NCBI GenBank assembly: GCA_045612925.1
Contig: JAZKZX010000070.1
Coordinates: forward strand, 1-57,058
Direction: 5' to 3'
From: UBA1189 sp045612925
Lineage (GTDB): Bacteria > Bacteroidota > Bacteroidia > Bacteroidales > Bacteroidaceae
Length of the DNA: 57,058 bases
Numbering within the stretch: the stretch's first letter is position 1; each line of letters begins with the position of its first letter. The notes under the pieces are model-generated. The model worked only from the letters and a program-made list of their open reading frames with translations, made no database searches and was not told the origin of the DNA. Made by a program: the position numbers and the translations under genes. Below, one piece after another: positions 7,897-16,847 of the stretch.

Positions 7897-8871
7897 CTAT
7901 CTATGAATCTTCTTTATTAGACATCTACTTAGATCCTCCATCGATCCGTTGAAGACATTGAGGTCAACATTGGTTTCTATACCAGGCACAGTGCCGTAGT
8001 CGGTATGTTGCCAGAACTGCCATGCACCTTTATATGAGAGTATATCTACGTAGTAGTGAGCTATCCAAAGGGGATAGGTGTCAAACTCGGGTGTATTGAG
8101 ATAACGAGTCTTATATTTATAAGATGTGTAGATGATGGGTTTTATGCCATAATGACTCTCTAAACGATTGAGGAATATCTTGAGGTCTGCTTGAAGTCGA
8201 GCAACGTCGCGCGGTTTGCGCTCTATGTCGAGTACGGGAGCAAGGTCGCCCTTCTTGAGCTTGACTTGAGAGATGAAGAAGTCGGCTTGACGAAGTGGAT
8301 CGCTATTGGGGTTGTAGAAATGATAAGCACCACGAATAAGACCAGCCTCGGAGGCCTGACGGAAATTGTCGTCGAAACGCCTGTCTTTATGGTCACCACC
8401 TTCGGTGGCCTTCATGAAAACAAAGCGGATAGGGTAGTCTTGGCTTGAGGTTGCCTTGACTTGAGCCCAATCAATCTCGCCCTGATGATGCGAGATGTCT
8501 ATGCCATGCACCTTATAACCTAATGGCAGACAAACGCCATACCCCTTGTTGCCATAACAAGGTTTCCAACGATAGCTATAGGGAGTAATAAAGAACTTAT
8601 AGAAGAAGAGTAATAGAGACATTGCCAAGATGCCCGTAAGGAACCAGTGCATAAATCCTGACTGGTGGAGACTTGCCCAACGACGCATACACACTTTGCG
8701 GCGTTGAGCTTTGCGCTTCGCCTTTTCTCTCTCCTTAGCTTTGGCATTTGCTGCTTTGCGCTTTTCCTTTTCTGACAAAGGCTTGCGCTTGCTCGCAGAT
8801 TTTTTCTTGGGAACAGGCTTGCCGTTCATGCGAAGGGTGGTGGTGCGTACTGTAGAACTCTTAATAGTCAT
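7897..8871 (-). CDS. Membrane-anchored GH25 lysozyme-like muramidase
   Basis: A 324-residue protein with a GH25 (N-acetylmuramidase, TIM-barrel) domain at about residues 122-315. The catalytic motifs are intact: GIDISHHQG with Asp125, FMKATEG (152-158) and VLDIE with Asp215 and Glu217. Before it is a very basic cytoplasmic segment (about 20-69, rich in Lys, Arg and Ala) and one membrane helix (about 73-95). The enzyme is therefore probably an inner-membrane type II protein facing peptidoglycan. I chose the ATG at 8871 because the longer GTG start at 8901 would lie inside the hairpin at 8888-8914; GAAAAGG precedes the chosen ATG. A role in cell-wall remodelling is likely. The Lys-rich tail could contact nucleic acid, acidic lipid or a partner, which is speculation. 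Confidence 0.88.
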   Translation of the reverse strand: MTIKSSTVRTTTLRMNGKPVPKKKSASKRKPLSEKEKRKAANAKAKEREKAKRKAQRRKVCMRRWASLHQSGFMHWFLTGILAMSLLLFFYKFFITPYSYRWKPCYGNKGYGVCLPLGYKVHGIDISHHQGEIDWAQVKATSSQDYPIRFVFMKATEGGDHKDRRFDDNFRQASEAGLIRGAYHFYNPNSDPLRQADFFISQVKLKKGDLAPVLDIERKPRDVARLQADLKIFLNRLESHYGIKPIIYTSYKYKTRYLNTPEFDTYPLWIAHYYVDILSYKGAWQFWQHTDYGTVPGIETNVDLNVFNGSMEDLSRCLIKKIHR

Positions 8872-8887
8872 CCTTTTCAAGATATAA

Positions 8888-8914
8888 GTAAGGGCAGACA
8901 CCGTCTGCCCTTAC
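8888..8914 (-). terminator. Intercistronic hairpin after pfp
   Basis: GTAAGGGCAGAC / GTCTGCCCTTAC with a 3-nt loop lies between pfp and the GH25 gene, both on the minus strand. There is no proper T run after it, so it may attenuate rather than stop transcription. Confidence 0.6.
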
Positions 8915-8952
8915 CTGTTGACATAGTATTTTAATTTGCCAATGATGTCAAA

Positions 8953-10599
8953 TTAAAGGTCGCCCAACTCATAGCGGAGAGTCATAGTGGGCTGGTCGCA
9001 TACCTCGCGGGGACCATAGTACTGGATGGGACCGGGGAATACATACTCAGTCTCATTAGCCCACTGGTCACGCTTAGCAACGAATGCCTGGAAAGGTGCG
9101 CCATCGAGCTTTACAAGAGCCTTCTTGATAACGGGCTTCATCTGACCATGACGACGCTCCATATTCATCATCATGGTGATGGGGATACCACCAGTCAACC
9201 ATTCCTCTGCAGGACGTGTGGTCTGGCGGATTGAAGGCATGTAACCGGTCTTGCCATCAGCGATGAGCAATGAAGCTGCATAACCGAGTGAGTAGCAGTA
9301 GTCTGCATCGTAGTTAGAAGGAGCTGCGCAACGGCCTTCGTAACCGAAGAAGTGGTGCTGAGCAGCAAACTTACCATTGTACTTGCCAGCAGCCTTCCAC
9401 TCCTCGAGCTTGTTGCCTACCATCTCAGAGAGGAGCTTCTCAGTCTCGATGAGTGATACCTGTACATTACCGTGGGGGTCACGGTCGAGTGAGAGCTGAC
9501 GAGCTACGCCCTCGGGAAGGCTTGCATATACCTTTGCATTTGCCTCAGAGAGGTGGTCGATGATGTACTGACGTTGGTTCTCCTCGGCAACTGCAGCAAA
9601 CTCGGCTGCGTTGTGAGCGAGGAAGTCGTTGAGTTCGCTGATGAGTGACTTGATCTCGGGGATGAACTCGATAACACCCTCGGGGATAAGTACAGTACCG
9701 AAGTTGTTACCGTTCTCAGCACGCTTAGCTACAACCTCAGCGATGTATGTTACAACATCATCGAGTGACTGGTTCTTAGACTCTACCTCCTCAGAGATGA
9801 TACAGATGTTGGGCTGTACCTGAAGAGCGACCTCAAGGGCGATGTGAGAAGCTGAACGACCCATCAACTTGATGAAGTGGTAGTACTTACGAGCAGAGTC
9901 GCAGTCGCGCTCAATGTTACCTACTACCTCAGCGTATACCTTACAAGCGGTGTCGAAACCGAATGATGTCTCGATCATCTCGTTCTTTAAGTCACCGTCG
10001 ATAGTCTTGGGGCAACCGATAACCTGTACGCCAGCATTGATAGATGCATAGTACTCTGCGAGCACACATGCGTTCGTGTTAGAGTCGTCACCACCGATGA
10101 TTACGAGAGCGCTGATGCCCAACTTCTTGAGAATCTCAAGACCCTTGTCGTACTGCTCCTTAGCCTCGAGTTTGGTACGGCCTGAACCGATCATATCGAA
10201 ACCACCAGTGTTGCGATACTCGTCGATAACTTCAGCAGTGAGCTCGCGGTAGTTATGCTTAACCAAGCCATCGGGACCCATGAGGAAACCGAAAAGGCGG
10301 CTCTCTGCGTTGAGCATCTTAAGACCGTCGAAGAGACCAGAGATAACATTGTGACCACCAGGAGCCTGACCACCAGAGAGGATTACACCCACATTGATGG
10401 GCTTGCTCTCCATTTTCTCAGCAGGAACAAACTTCAACATAGGAGTACCATAGGTGTTGGGGAACAACTCCTTGATAGCCTCTTGGTCAGCTACTGATTG
10501 TGTAGGAGCACCTTCCTCAATTCTTACTGCACTTCTCAATACTTGGGGCAACTTCGGTTGGTACGAAGATCTTGCCATCTGCAATGCGCTTTTCTTCAT
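8953..10599 (-). CDS. pfp: Pyrophosphate-dependent 6-phosphofructokinase
   Basis: A 548-residue cytoplasmic glycolytic enzyme that phosphorylates fructose-6-phosphate with PPi. The motifs are GVILSGGQAPGGHNVISG (71-88), GGDD (169-172) and PKTIDGDLK (197-205). The second Asp of GGDD marks PPi rather than ATP specificity in this family. Length and start (MKKSALQMARSS) fit the long, plant-like PFP group common in Bacteroidetes. The reaction is reversible in the family. It is divergent from the small gene at 10854, across about 250 bp of AT-rich DNA in which I see no further gene. A hairpin separates it from the downstream GH25 gene. Confidence 0.96.
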   Translation of the reverse strand: MKKSALQMARSSYQPKLPQVLRSAVRIEEGAPTQSVADQEAIKELFPNTYGTPMLKFVPAEKMESKPINVGVILSGGQAPGGHNVISGLFDGLKMLNAESRLFGFLMGPDGLVKHNYRELTAEVIDEYRNTGGFDMIGSGRTKLEAKEQYDKGLEILKKLGISALVIIGGDDSNTNACVLAEYYASINAGVQVIGCPKTIDGDLKNEMIETSFGFDTACKVYAEVVGNIERDCDSARKYYHFIKLMGRSASHIALEVALQVQPNICIISEEVESKNQSLDDVVTYIAEVVAKRAENGNNFGTVLIPEGVIEFIPEIKSLISELNDFLAHNAAEFAAVAEENQRQYIIDHLSEANAKVYASLPEGVARQLSLDRDPHGNVQVSLIETEKLLSEMVGNKLEEWKAAGKYNGKFAAQHHFFGYEGRCAAPSNYDADYCYSLGYAASLLIADGKTGYMPSIRQTTRPAEEWLTGGIPITMMMNMERRHGQMKPVIKKALVKLDGAPFQAFVAKRDQWANETEYVFPGPIQYYGPREVCDQPTMTLRYELGDL

Positions 10600-10763
10600 T
10601 GTAATTTTGTTATTAAAGTGAATTAAAAATCTTTAGGGGTTACCACATACTCCGCTATATACCTATATATGAAGTATGGTGACGCAAATTTTGCATTTTT
10701 TTGTGAGATTATCAAATTTATCGCTTTTTTTCTATAATATTTGGCTGTTTTATTTTTATTGCC

Positions 10764-10771
10764 TACCTTTA
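10764..10771 (+). promoter_or_regulatory. Weak -7 element for the small gene at 10854
   Basis: TACCTTTA is one base from TAnnTTTG. It lies 83 nt before the ATG at 10854, giving a moderately long leader. No -33 box is clear. Confidence 0.3.
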
Positions 10772-10853
10772 CTTCACAATTGAACGAAGATATTGCAACT
10801 TGCATGTTGCACTTGTCGATAACACTATTCATCATATTAAAAATGTAAGCGCT

Positions 10854-11117
10854 ATGGCAAACAAAAGAAATCTTAAGAAGGGTATCAACTATGTAGTCAG
10901 TGAAATGTTTCTAGAGTGCATCGTATTGAAACAAATAAAGAAGGCCGACGCAACTAAGGCAGATGAGATTTTGGCAGATATTCTCTGCTTGCAGAATGAG
11001 TTCTTGGCCCGTGCTGGACACCCTGAACCTGGCTGCGTGAAGAAGTACTACCGTAAGTTGAACGAGGACTTCGCTAATGAGGTGGCGAACATCATACGCC
11101 GCATGCAAGCTATGTGA
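10854..11117 (+). CDS. Small helical protein of unknown function
   Basis: An 87-residue, mostly helical, charged protein without signal peptide or membrane segment. I start it at the ATG at 10854 (MANKRNLKKG); the in-frame ATG at 10800 would add 18 residues of unlikely composition. It contains two cysteines (ECIVLKQ and DILCLQNEF) and a basic C-terminus (IIRRMQAM). It is followed at once by a bidirectional terminator and so forms its own unit. I do not recognise a function. Its coding character (no stops, ordinary codon use, own terminator) supports a real gene, and similar short proteins are, as I recall, widespread in Bacteroidales. Confidence 0.75.
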   Translation: MANKRNLKKGINYVVSEMFLECIVLKQIKKADATKADEILADILCLQNEFLARAGHPEPGCVKKYYRKLNEDFANEVANIIRRMQAM

Positions 11118-11135
11118 TAATGGGATGCTAAAGTG

Positions 11136-11176
11136 AAAACAAAGAAGACTGCTGAGGTGGTCTTCTTTTGTTTTTC
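11136..11176. terminator. Bidirectional terminator
   Basis: AACAAAGAAGAC (11138-11149) pairs with GTCTTCTTTTGTT (11160-11172) and is flanked by A and T runs. It is shared by the small gene at 10854 and the convergent plug gene. Confidence 0.85.
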
Positions 11177-12442
11177 TTACTCTTGTGAGAACTTGAATTG
11201 TTGTACAGCTACAAGTCTATCATATCGTCCTCCGAAAGGACGGTGGTATATGTATACCTGATACTCGTTTTCGGTTTCGTAGTAATTACCTTCTGCTGGG
11301 GCTGCATGCCCTATATTGCTACCATCGGGAACCCATAGATACATGAAGTCATATGCTCCTTGTTTGAGCAGGACGATGGTTTCGTATCGTTGTTCGGCAT
11401 TGTTGTATGTGGCTTGAAACTCGGGGCTGAAAGTATTATAAGTGAATGCCCCCGAGAGGTAGAAATTACCTCCTTTGCGTTGTGGTGTGTCGAGTGCAAA
11501 ATGCACAAAGAGATAGTCAGCTTCAATATTAGTATCTTCAGCTAAATTGTAGCGTATGAGGTAGCGCCCGTTATGATCAACATCGAAGCTGTAGTTTCTC
11601 TGATAGGTGTCGGGTAGAAGGGTAGCGTGGTAGTAAGGATCAAAATACGATACTTTGTCTACGCCTTGTGTAGCGTAGTGCATATTGATGATTTCGAATC
11701 GTCTATATTCATTTCCTGCAGGGAAGATGAGCTTGGGGTTGTGGGTGTATTCTAAGCGGCCTGGCGTTGCATAGGTGGGCTTGAGAGATGATACACAATT
11801 GTCGGTTCGCCCATTTTGGTATACATAGGGCTTAATCTCTGTCGTGGGGTCTATCACTTCGTTGGGAGGATAGTTTAGGGTGAAGGAGACCTGTTGGTGA
11901 CTCAAGTTGGTGTCTATGTCGGTATTGCTTGTTACCGATACATTGAGTCCCATACGTGGCTCCACTATACGAAAACATGCATCGGCAACTTTCTTTGCTT
12001 CATTGTTGTCCTCGTCTTCGTTAAGATAAATTTCTACCCGATAGTTTCCCGAAGCCTTGAATTGTACATCATCATTAGGGAGTTCGAGATGATAGTGGGT
12101 GTAGAGCATGGTGGTGTTGAGTGAGTTTTCATAGTCCTCTATGGGTAAACCGTTAAATCCGTCCATATAGTCTACCTCGAAAAGGTCTGAAGGATCCCAA
12201 TCGGCATTGCAATGTATTATTTTATAGGTGAATCGGTTATAGTCGTGAGTGAAGTGGTCGAAGGAGATATTTACTCGATCGTCTGTTCCTAATACGATGA
12301 CATCATCGTGCAGCCAGTCGTCATTGACGATGGTTTGCAAGGTGTGTATCATGGAATCATACACTCTGTCGGACTGCGCGTGGCTTGTATGAGTTATTCC
12401 TAGGAGAAGGGTGAATATTCCTATGTATGTGTATCGTTTCAT
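11177..12442 (-). CDS. Type IX secretion system plug protein (formerly DUF5103)
   Basis: A 421-residue protein with a clear signal peptide (MKRYTYIGIFTLLLG..., cleavage near SHAQ|SD). The body is rich in beta-strand, with motifs such as RFTYKIIHCNADWDPSDLFEVDY split over the N-terminal region and GGNFYLSGAFTYN near residue 330. It matches the Bacteroidetes DUF5103 family, now known to be the plug that occludes the SprA translocon of the type IX secretion system at the outer membrane. The ATG at 12442 directly precedes the signal peptide; the longer frame to 12469 does not. No other T9SS gene lies nearby, which is normal because these genes are scattered. Its presence implies that the organism uses T9SS to export cargo. 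Confidence 0.85.
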   Translation of the reverse strand: MKRYTYIGIFTLLLGITHTSHAQSDRVYDSMIHTLQTIVNDDWLHDDVIVLGTDDRVNISFDHFTHDYNRFTYKIIHCNADWDPSDLFEVDYMDGFNGLPIEDYENSLNTTMLYTHYHLELPNDDVQFKASGNYRVEIYLNEDEDNNEAKKVADACFRIVEPRMGLNVSVTSNTDIDTNLSHQQVSFTLNYPPNEVIDPTTEIKPYVYQNGRTDNCVSSLKPTYATPGRLEYTHNPKLIFPAGNEYRRFEIINMHYATQGVDKVSYFDPYYHATLLPDTYQRNYSFDVDHNGRYLIRYNLAEDTNIEADYLFVHFALDTPQRKGGNFYLSGAFTYNTFSPEFQATYNNAEQRYETIVLLKQGAYDFMYLWVPDGSNIGHAAPAEGNYYETENEYQVYIYHRPFGGRYDRLVAVQQFKFSQE

Positions 12443-12528
12443 ATTGCGAAGGTAGCATAAAAATCTCATATATCAGCACTCTGTTTGAATATTTTTAATA
12501 ACCTTGTTTGAAAAGAATCTAAATAAAG

Positions 12529-12560
12529 TTTGCCCAAAAGTGTGAATCTTTGTATCTTTG
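12529..12560 (+). promoter_or_regulatory. Consensus promoter for feoAB
   Basis: TTTG at 12529-12532, 20 bp spacer, TATCTTTG at 12553-12560: an exact match to the Bacteroidetes consensus. The ATG of feoAB lies 35 nt downstream of the -7 box. No obvious Fur box is seen. Confidence 0.85.
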
Positions 12561-12594
12561 CAACCACTATTAGCAATTAATTATTTGCATAAGT

Positions 12595-15075
12595 ATGCGG
12601 ATTTCTGAGATGTATGCAGGCCAAAAAGCCTGTATTGTAAAGGTTAAGGGACATGGTAGCGCACGAAAACGCGCTGTCGATGCTGGATTTTACAAGGGTA
12701 TATGCATCGAGATTTTGGATGTTGATACGGATTTTGTAAATGTTGATGTTGAGGGTGTGCAACGCAGACTCACTATTCCCGAAGCCTCGATGGTAGAGGT
12801 GCTTACAGCAGAAGAGGCTGCTCTTGAGATGCAGGTTGCCGAGGTCTCAATAGGGGCACTCAAAAGTTTGGCACACCGACATCGACACGAGATTGAAATA
12901 GCTTTGGTGGGTCAACCTCTTTCGGGGAAGAATTCGCTTTTCAATACGCTCACACAAGGCAGTGCTATGCCTTTGCCCGATGCAGATGATATATTGATGG
13001 GCGAGCGTGATTTTCAGGACTACCATCTACATATCACCAATCTTCCTGATACCTATTCGCTCACATCTCGTACAGCTGATACATGGACCGTACGTCGACA
13101 TCTTGTGGGTGATGCTCCCGATATTGTTATCAGTGTTATCGATGCTACCGACCTTGAGCGTAGTATGCAGATTACTGCACAACTCCTTGATATGAACTTG
13201 CGTGTCATCGTGGCACTAAATAAGTTTGACGCCATGCAGGCCGGTGGCTCTAAACTCGACTATCAGACTTTGAGTCTTCTTTTAGGTACTCCCATCGTAC
13301 CTACGGTAAGTTTGAATAGCGAGGGGGTAGAGCATCTGCTACATTTGGCTATTAATATTTATGAGGGGGCAGACTTTCTTGACGATGATGGTGAGGTTAA
13401 TCCCGAAGTAATGCGTGAGTTGCAGGAGTGGCATCGTAGCTTTGTGCATAATGATGATCATACTGATCACTTGGCCGATTTTACTCGTGACCATACACTT
13501 GATAACCGATACAAAAAGCATTCTTATCGCCATATACACATCTATCATGGTACAGAATTGGAGCAGAGTATCGAAACTTTGCGTGATGAGGTGTGGAAAA
13601 GCGAGTATACACGTTGCCGATATTCTACACGCTATGTGGCTATCAGTTTGCTCGAAGGTGATGCTGATATAGAGCAGTTTGTACGCGAACATATGGCTAA
13701 CAGTAGGGCTATCTTTGCGTTGCGCGACAAGGAGCGTCGTCGCTACACTCGTCTTATGGGTGAGAGTGTTACTAAAGCTATCCGCACAGCCAAGCAGGGA
13801 TTCATACAAGGTGCATTGAAGGAGACCTATACGCCAGTTGAGACTCTTCACAAAGCAAATTTGCGCTTAACGGAACAGATTGATAGACTTGTTACTCATA
13901 AGGTGTGGGGAGTAGTCATTTTTCTCTTTTCGTTATTCATCATGTTCGAGGCTACCTTCGTTTTGGGCGAATATCCTATGCAGGGCATTGAGTGGCTAGT
14001 AGAGCAGACGGGAATATTTATAGAAAGACTGCTTTCAGCAGGCCCCATCAAGGATATGATCGTTGATGGTATTATCGGTGGCGTAGGTGGTGTTATCGTG
14101 TTTCTGCCCAATATCCTTATCCTATATTTCTTTATTTCACTGATGGAGGATTCGGGCTATATGTCTCGTGCCGCTTTTATTATGGATAAGGCCATGCATC
14201 GTATGGGATTACATGGAAAATCGTTCATCACTCTTATCATGGGATTTGGGTGTAATGTGCCTGCTGTGCTTGCCACGCGCATGATTGAGAGCCGTAAAAG
14301 TAGGCTAATTACCATGCTCGTCACTCCACTCATGTCGTGCAGTGCACGCTTGCCTGTCTATATTATTTTCGTAACCGCTTTCTTTCCTCACTATTCGGGG
14401 GTAGTACTCATGGGCTTATATCTCACGGGGATACTCCTTGCTGTATTGGTGGCCCGACTGCTTAGTCGTACCATAATGCGTGGCGACGAGACCCCCTATG
14501 TCATGGAACTCACTCCTTATCGTCGTCCAGCATGGAAAGTTATCTTCAAACATACATGGGATAAGGGTTACGAGTATCTGAAGAAGATGGGTGGTGTTAT
14601 CCTCATAGCTTCCATTGTGGTTTGGTTCCTCGGGTACTATCCTCGTAGTGAACAATATAGTACACTTGCTGAACAGCAAGAGCATTCTTATATCGGTCAT
14701 ATAGGTAAGGCTATTGAGCCTGTCATTGCTCCTCTCGGATTTGACTGGAAGATGGGTATCGGTTTGGTGAGTGGTGTGGGGGCCAAAGAGCTCATCGTGA
14801 GCACTCTCGGTGTGCTCTATGCAAATCAGGAGGTGGCTGATACCGCTGAGAGTGAGGCACAGGTAGCAGCAGCACTCAAAACTGTAACCACGCCTGCTGC
14901 TGCATTAGCTTATATGCTTTTTGTACTTATTTACTTCCCTTGTTTAGCTACGCTCATTGCGATTAAGAAGGAAACCAAAGGGTGGGGATGGGCCATCTTT
15001 ACCGCTGTGTATACTACCGCTTTGGCATGGGTCGTGGCGTTTGTGGCATATCGTGTGGGAGTGATGATTCTATAA
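12595..15075 (+). CDS. feoB: FeoA-FeoB fusion, ferrous iron transporter with altered GTPase motifs
   Basis: An 826-residue inner-membrane Fe(II) importer. Residues 1-75 form a FeoA (SH3-like) domain. The FeoB G-domain covers about 98-260 and the transmembrane core about 435-825. The core looks intact: GFGCNVPAVLATR and MSCSARLPVYIIF carry the conserved Cys-containing gate segments, and GLVSGVGAKELIV is typical. The G-domain is abnormal. G1 reads GQPLSGKNSLFN (106-117; usual GNPNxGKT/SxLFN). The switch-I Thr motif is missing from the region 122-138. G3 reads NLPD (149-152) in place of DLPG. G4 NKFD (209-212) is kept. The reading frame is unbroken. GTP hydrolysis may be lost, or another nucleotide used. 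It is followed directly by the Cys-rich partner gene. Confidence 0.93.
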   Translation: MRISEMYAGQKACIVKVKGHGSARKRAVDAGFYKGICIEILDVDTDFVNVDVEGVQRRLTIPEASMVEVLTAEEAALEMQVAEVSIGALKSLAHRHRHEIEIALVGQPLSGKNSLFNTLTQGSAMPLPDADDILMGERDFQDYHLHITNLPDTYSLTSRTADTWTVRRHLVGDAPDIVISVIDATDLERSMQITAQLLDMNLRVIVALNKFDAMQAGGSKLDYQTLSLLLGTPIVPTVSLNSEGVEHLLHLAINIYEGADFLDDDGEVNPEVMRELQEWHRSFVHNDDHTDHLADFTRDHTLDNRYKKHSYRHIHIYHGTELEQSIETLRDEVWKSEYTRCRYSTRYVAISLLEGDADIEQFVREHMANSRAIFALRDKERRRYTRLMGESVTKAIRTAKQGFIQGALKETYTPVETLHKANLRLTEQIDRLVTHKVWGVVIFLFSLFIMFEATFVLGEYPMQGIEWLVEQTGIFIERLLSAGPIKDMIVDGIIGGVGGVIVFLPNILILYFFISLMEDSGYMSRAAFIMDKAMHRMGLHGKSFITLIMGFGCNVPAVLATRMIESRKSRLITMLVTPLMSCSARLPVYIIFVTAFFPHYSGVVLMGLYLTGILLAVLVARLLSRTIMRGDETPYVMELTPYRRPAWKVIFKHTWDKGYEYLKKMGGVILIASIVVWFLGYYPRSEQYSTLAEQQEHSYIGHIGKAIEPVIAPLGFDWKMGIGLVSGVGAKELIVSTLGVLYANQEVADTAESEAQVAAALKTVTTPAAALAYMLFVLIYFPCLATLIAIKKETKGWGWAIFTAVYTTALAWVVAFVAYRVGVMIL

Positions 15076-15282
15076 ATGGACGATCTCATGCAGCATCTCA
15101 TTGTCTTTGTAATTTTTGCACTATGTGTTTGTTGGGTGATACGACGTATAGTACGTTTCGTGTCACGTGTTAAGAGGGGGCATTCTCATTGTGATACTTG
15201 CACTGAAATCAACTGTCCTCTTCGTCAAGCGACATCTAAACCTCCAAAGTGTACACATCATAAATGCAATTGTGGTCAGTAA
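15076..15282 (+). CDS. FeoB-associated Cys-rich membrane protein
   Basis: A 68-residue protein whose ATG follows the feoAB stop without a gap. It has one membrane helix (about residues 6-27), a basic stretch and a cysteine- and histidine-rich tail (HCDTC, NCPLR, KCTHHKCNC). This is the usual layout of the small FeoB-associated Cys-rich proteins (FeoC-like in position, not in fold). It may bind iron or organise the transporter; the exact role is not established. It ends at a strong bidirectional terminator. Confidence 0.88.
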   Translation: MDDLMQHLIVFVIFALCVCWVIRRIVRFVSRVKRGHSHCDTCTEINCPLRQATSKPPKCTHHKCNCGQ

Positions 15283-15324
15283 AAACAGAGAGTGATGGCA
15301 ATCGCTATCACTCTCTGTTTTTTT
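15282..15324. terminator. Bidirectional terminator
   Basis: AAAACAGAGAGTGAT pairs with ATCACTCTCTGTTTT around a 10-nt loop, with A and T runs outside. It lies between the feo unit and the convergent M18 aminopeptidase. Confidence 0.93.
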
Positions 15325-15371
15325 GTCTATGTAGACTTCTTGGAAAATCTCTCTATTCTTTTTTGAAGCTT

Positions 15372-16673
15372 TTACATTAATTCAAAGAATGAGGTGAAAG
15401 CCTTGCAGGCATACTCGTGGTCGACGACAGCTGCAGTCTCGCGTACTGAGTGCATTCCCCACATGGGATTTCCCATATCGACTCCACGCATAGGGAGTTG
15501 CGAAGTAAGAATATTGCCCAAGGTAGAGCCACCTGCCATGTCTGAGTGGTTGACGAAATATTGATGAGGTACACCTGCTATGCGGCAAATCTCTGCAAAT
15601 ACGGCTGCAGACTCAGCATCGGTGATATATTTCTGGTTGGCATTTATCTTGATTACGGGGCCACCTCCCATGACGGGATGATTGGTTGGGTCATGCTTGC
15701 TGGGATAGTTGGGGTGCAAGGCATGAGCCATATCGGCAGAGATCATAAATGAGTGCTCGAGAGCACGATACAAGCCATCTGCACTACAACCATCATTGGT
15801 AACTACACGCTCGAGAAGGTTGCGCAATACGGGTGAGGCTGCTCCCTGCTTGGTACCACTGCCAGTCTCTTCGTTGTCAAACACGGCAAGCACTTGTGTC
15901 ATGGGGGTCGCGCTACTATGGAGTAGGGCATAGAGGCCAGCATGTACCATGGCGAGGTCGTCGAGACGGCCACAAGAGATAAATTCATTGTTGAGTCCTA
16001 CAAGTTCTGCTTTCTGGGTGTCGTAGAGTGAGAGGTCAAAGTCAAGAATATCGCTTATTTGTACATCTAACTCCTCGGCAATCACCTTGAGGAGAAGATT
16101 GTCTGCTTCAAGTTTGTCATTGATGATGCCGATGACGGGAAGCATATCTATCTGCTTGCTCAGCTTATTGCCTTCATTAACCTGACGGTTAAAGTGGATG
16201 GCAATATGAGGTATCACGAGCAGAGGACGCTCTATTTTGAGGCGGCGTACTTGAGGCTTTAGAGGGTTATCACTGCGTAGGAGTACACGTCCGGCAAGTG
16301 ACAATGGGCGGTCAAACCATGTATATAAGATAGGTCCCCCATAGACCTCTGTGTTAAGCTTTACAATGCCTCCTTCGGTATACATTTCGGCAGCAGGTTT
16401 CACGCGGAAACAGGGCGAATCACTATGAGCACAAATGAGTTTAAAACCCACCTCAGAAGGGTGTGTAGTACCCATGCGGAAGGCGAATACAGCAGAATTG
16501 TTTTTCGTGATGAAATAGCCCTTTCCGGGTATGAGCATAGGGAAGGGTTTGCTGGCATCAAGATGGATGAAACCCGCATCCTTGAGCTGTTGCTCTACAT
16601 AAGCTGCGGCAAGGAAATTGACTGGCGAAGCATCGAGCAGCGCCATGAGGTCGTTGGTGATGTTGTTGTTCAT
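15372..16673 (-). CDS. M18-family zinc aminopeptidase
   Basis: A 433-residue cytoplasmic metallo-aminopeptidase that removes N-terminal (often acidic or hydrophobic) residues from peptides. All M18 signature blocks are present: AHSDSPCFR (His83 and Asp85), SCGRLDDLAM, FDNEETGSGTKQGA, FVNHSDMAGGSTLG and WGMHSVRE, giving the two-metal site and the general base. Length fits the family. The ATG at 16673 is favoured over the in-frame ATG at 16697, because a consensus -7 box at 16702-16709 places the transcription start near 16695, downstream of the longer start. It is a single gene ending at the terminator shared with the feo unit. Confidence 0.93.
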   Translation of the reverse strand: MNNNITNDLMALLDASPVNFLAAAYVEQQLKDAGFIHLDASKPFPMLIPGKGYFITKNNSAVFAFRMGTTHPSEVGFKLICAHSDSPCFRVKPAAEMYTEGGIVKLNTEVYGGPILYTWFDRPLSLAGRVLLRSDNPLKPQVRRLKIERPLLVIPHIAIHFNRQVNEGNKLSKQIDMLPVIGIINDKLEADNLLLKVIAEELDVQISDILDFDLSLYDTQKAELVGLNNEFISCGRLDDLAMVHAGLYALLHSSATPMTQVLAVFDNEETGSGTKQGAASPVLRNLLERVVTNDGCSADGLYRALEHSFMISADMAHALHPNYPSKHDPTNHPVMGGGPVIKINANQKYITDAESAAVFAEICRIAGVPHQYFVNHSDMAGGSTLGNILTSQLPMRGVDMGNPMWGMHSVRETAAVVDHEYACKAFTSFFELM

Positions 16674-16701
16674 AATATGGTATGTGGTATTAATCATGAT
16701 G

Positions 16702-16733
16702 CAAATTTAGTGTATCACGGGCATAAACGCAAC
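16702..16733 (-). promoter_or_regulatory. Predicted promoter of the M18 aminopeptidase
   Basis: On the minus strand TAAATTTG (16702-16709) fits TAnnTTTG, and GTTG (16730-16733) lies 20 bp upstream, one base from TTTG. This position decides the start codon at 16673. Confidence 0.65.
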
Positions 16734-16805
16734 AGACATTGTGCAAAAATATACAATAAGTTGCAAATAAATGTTATGATGAGCCGAAGGTTTAGAAAAA
16801 AGTAT

Positions 16806-16813
16806 TACCTTTG
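16806..16813 (+). promoter_or_regulatory. Consensus -7 element for the SPOR lipoprotein
   Basis: TACCTTTG fits TAnnTTTG exactly and lies 35 nt before the ATG at 16848. No convincing -33 box is seen. Confidence 0.55.
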
Positions 16814-16847
16814 CAGAAGATTGAATATTAACGAAACGAATAGGAAT

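Noticed and set aside
12595..15075. FeoAB as a pseudogene
   Set aside because: The 826-codon frame is unbroken, has a consensus promoter, a conserved transport core and an intact partner gene, so it is more likely a functional variant.
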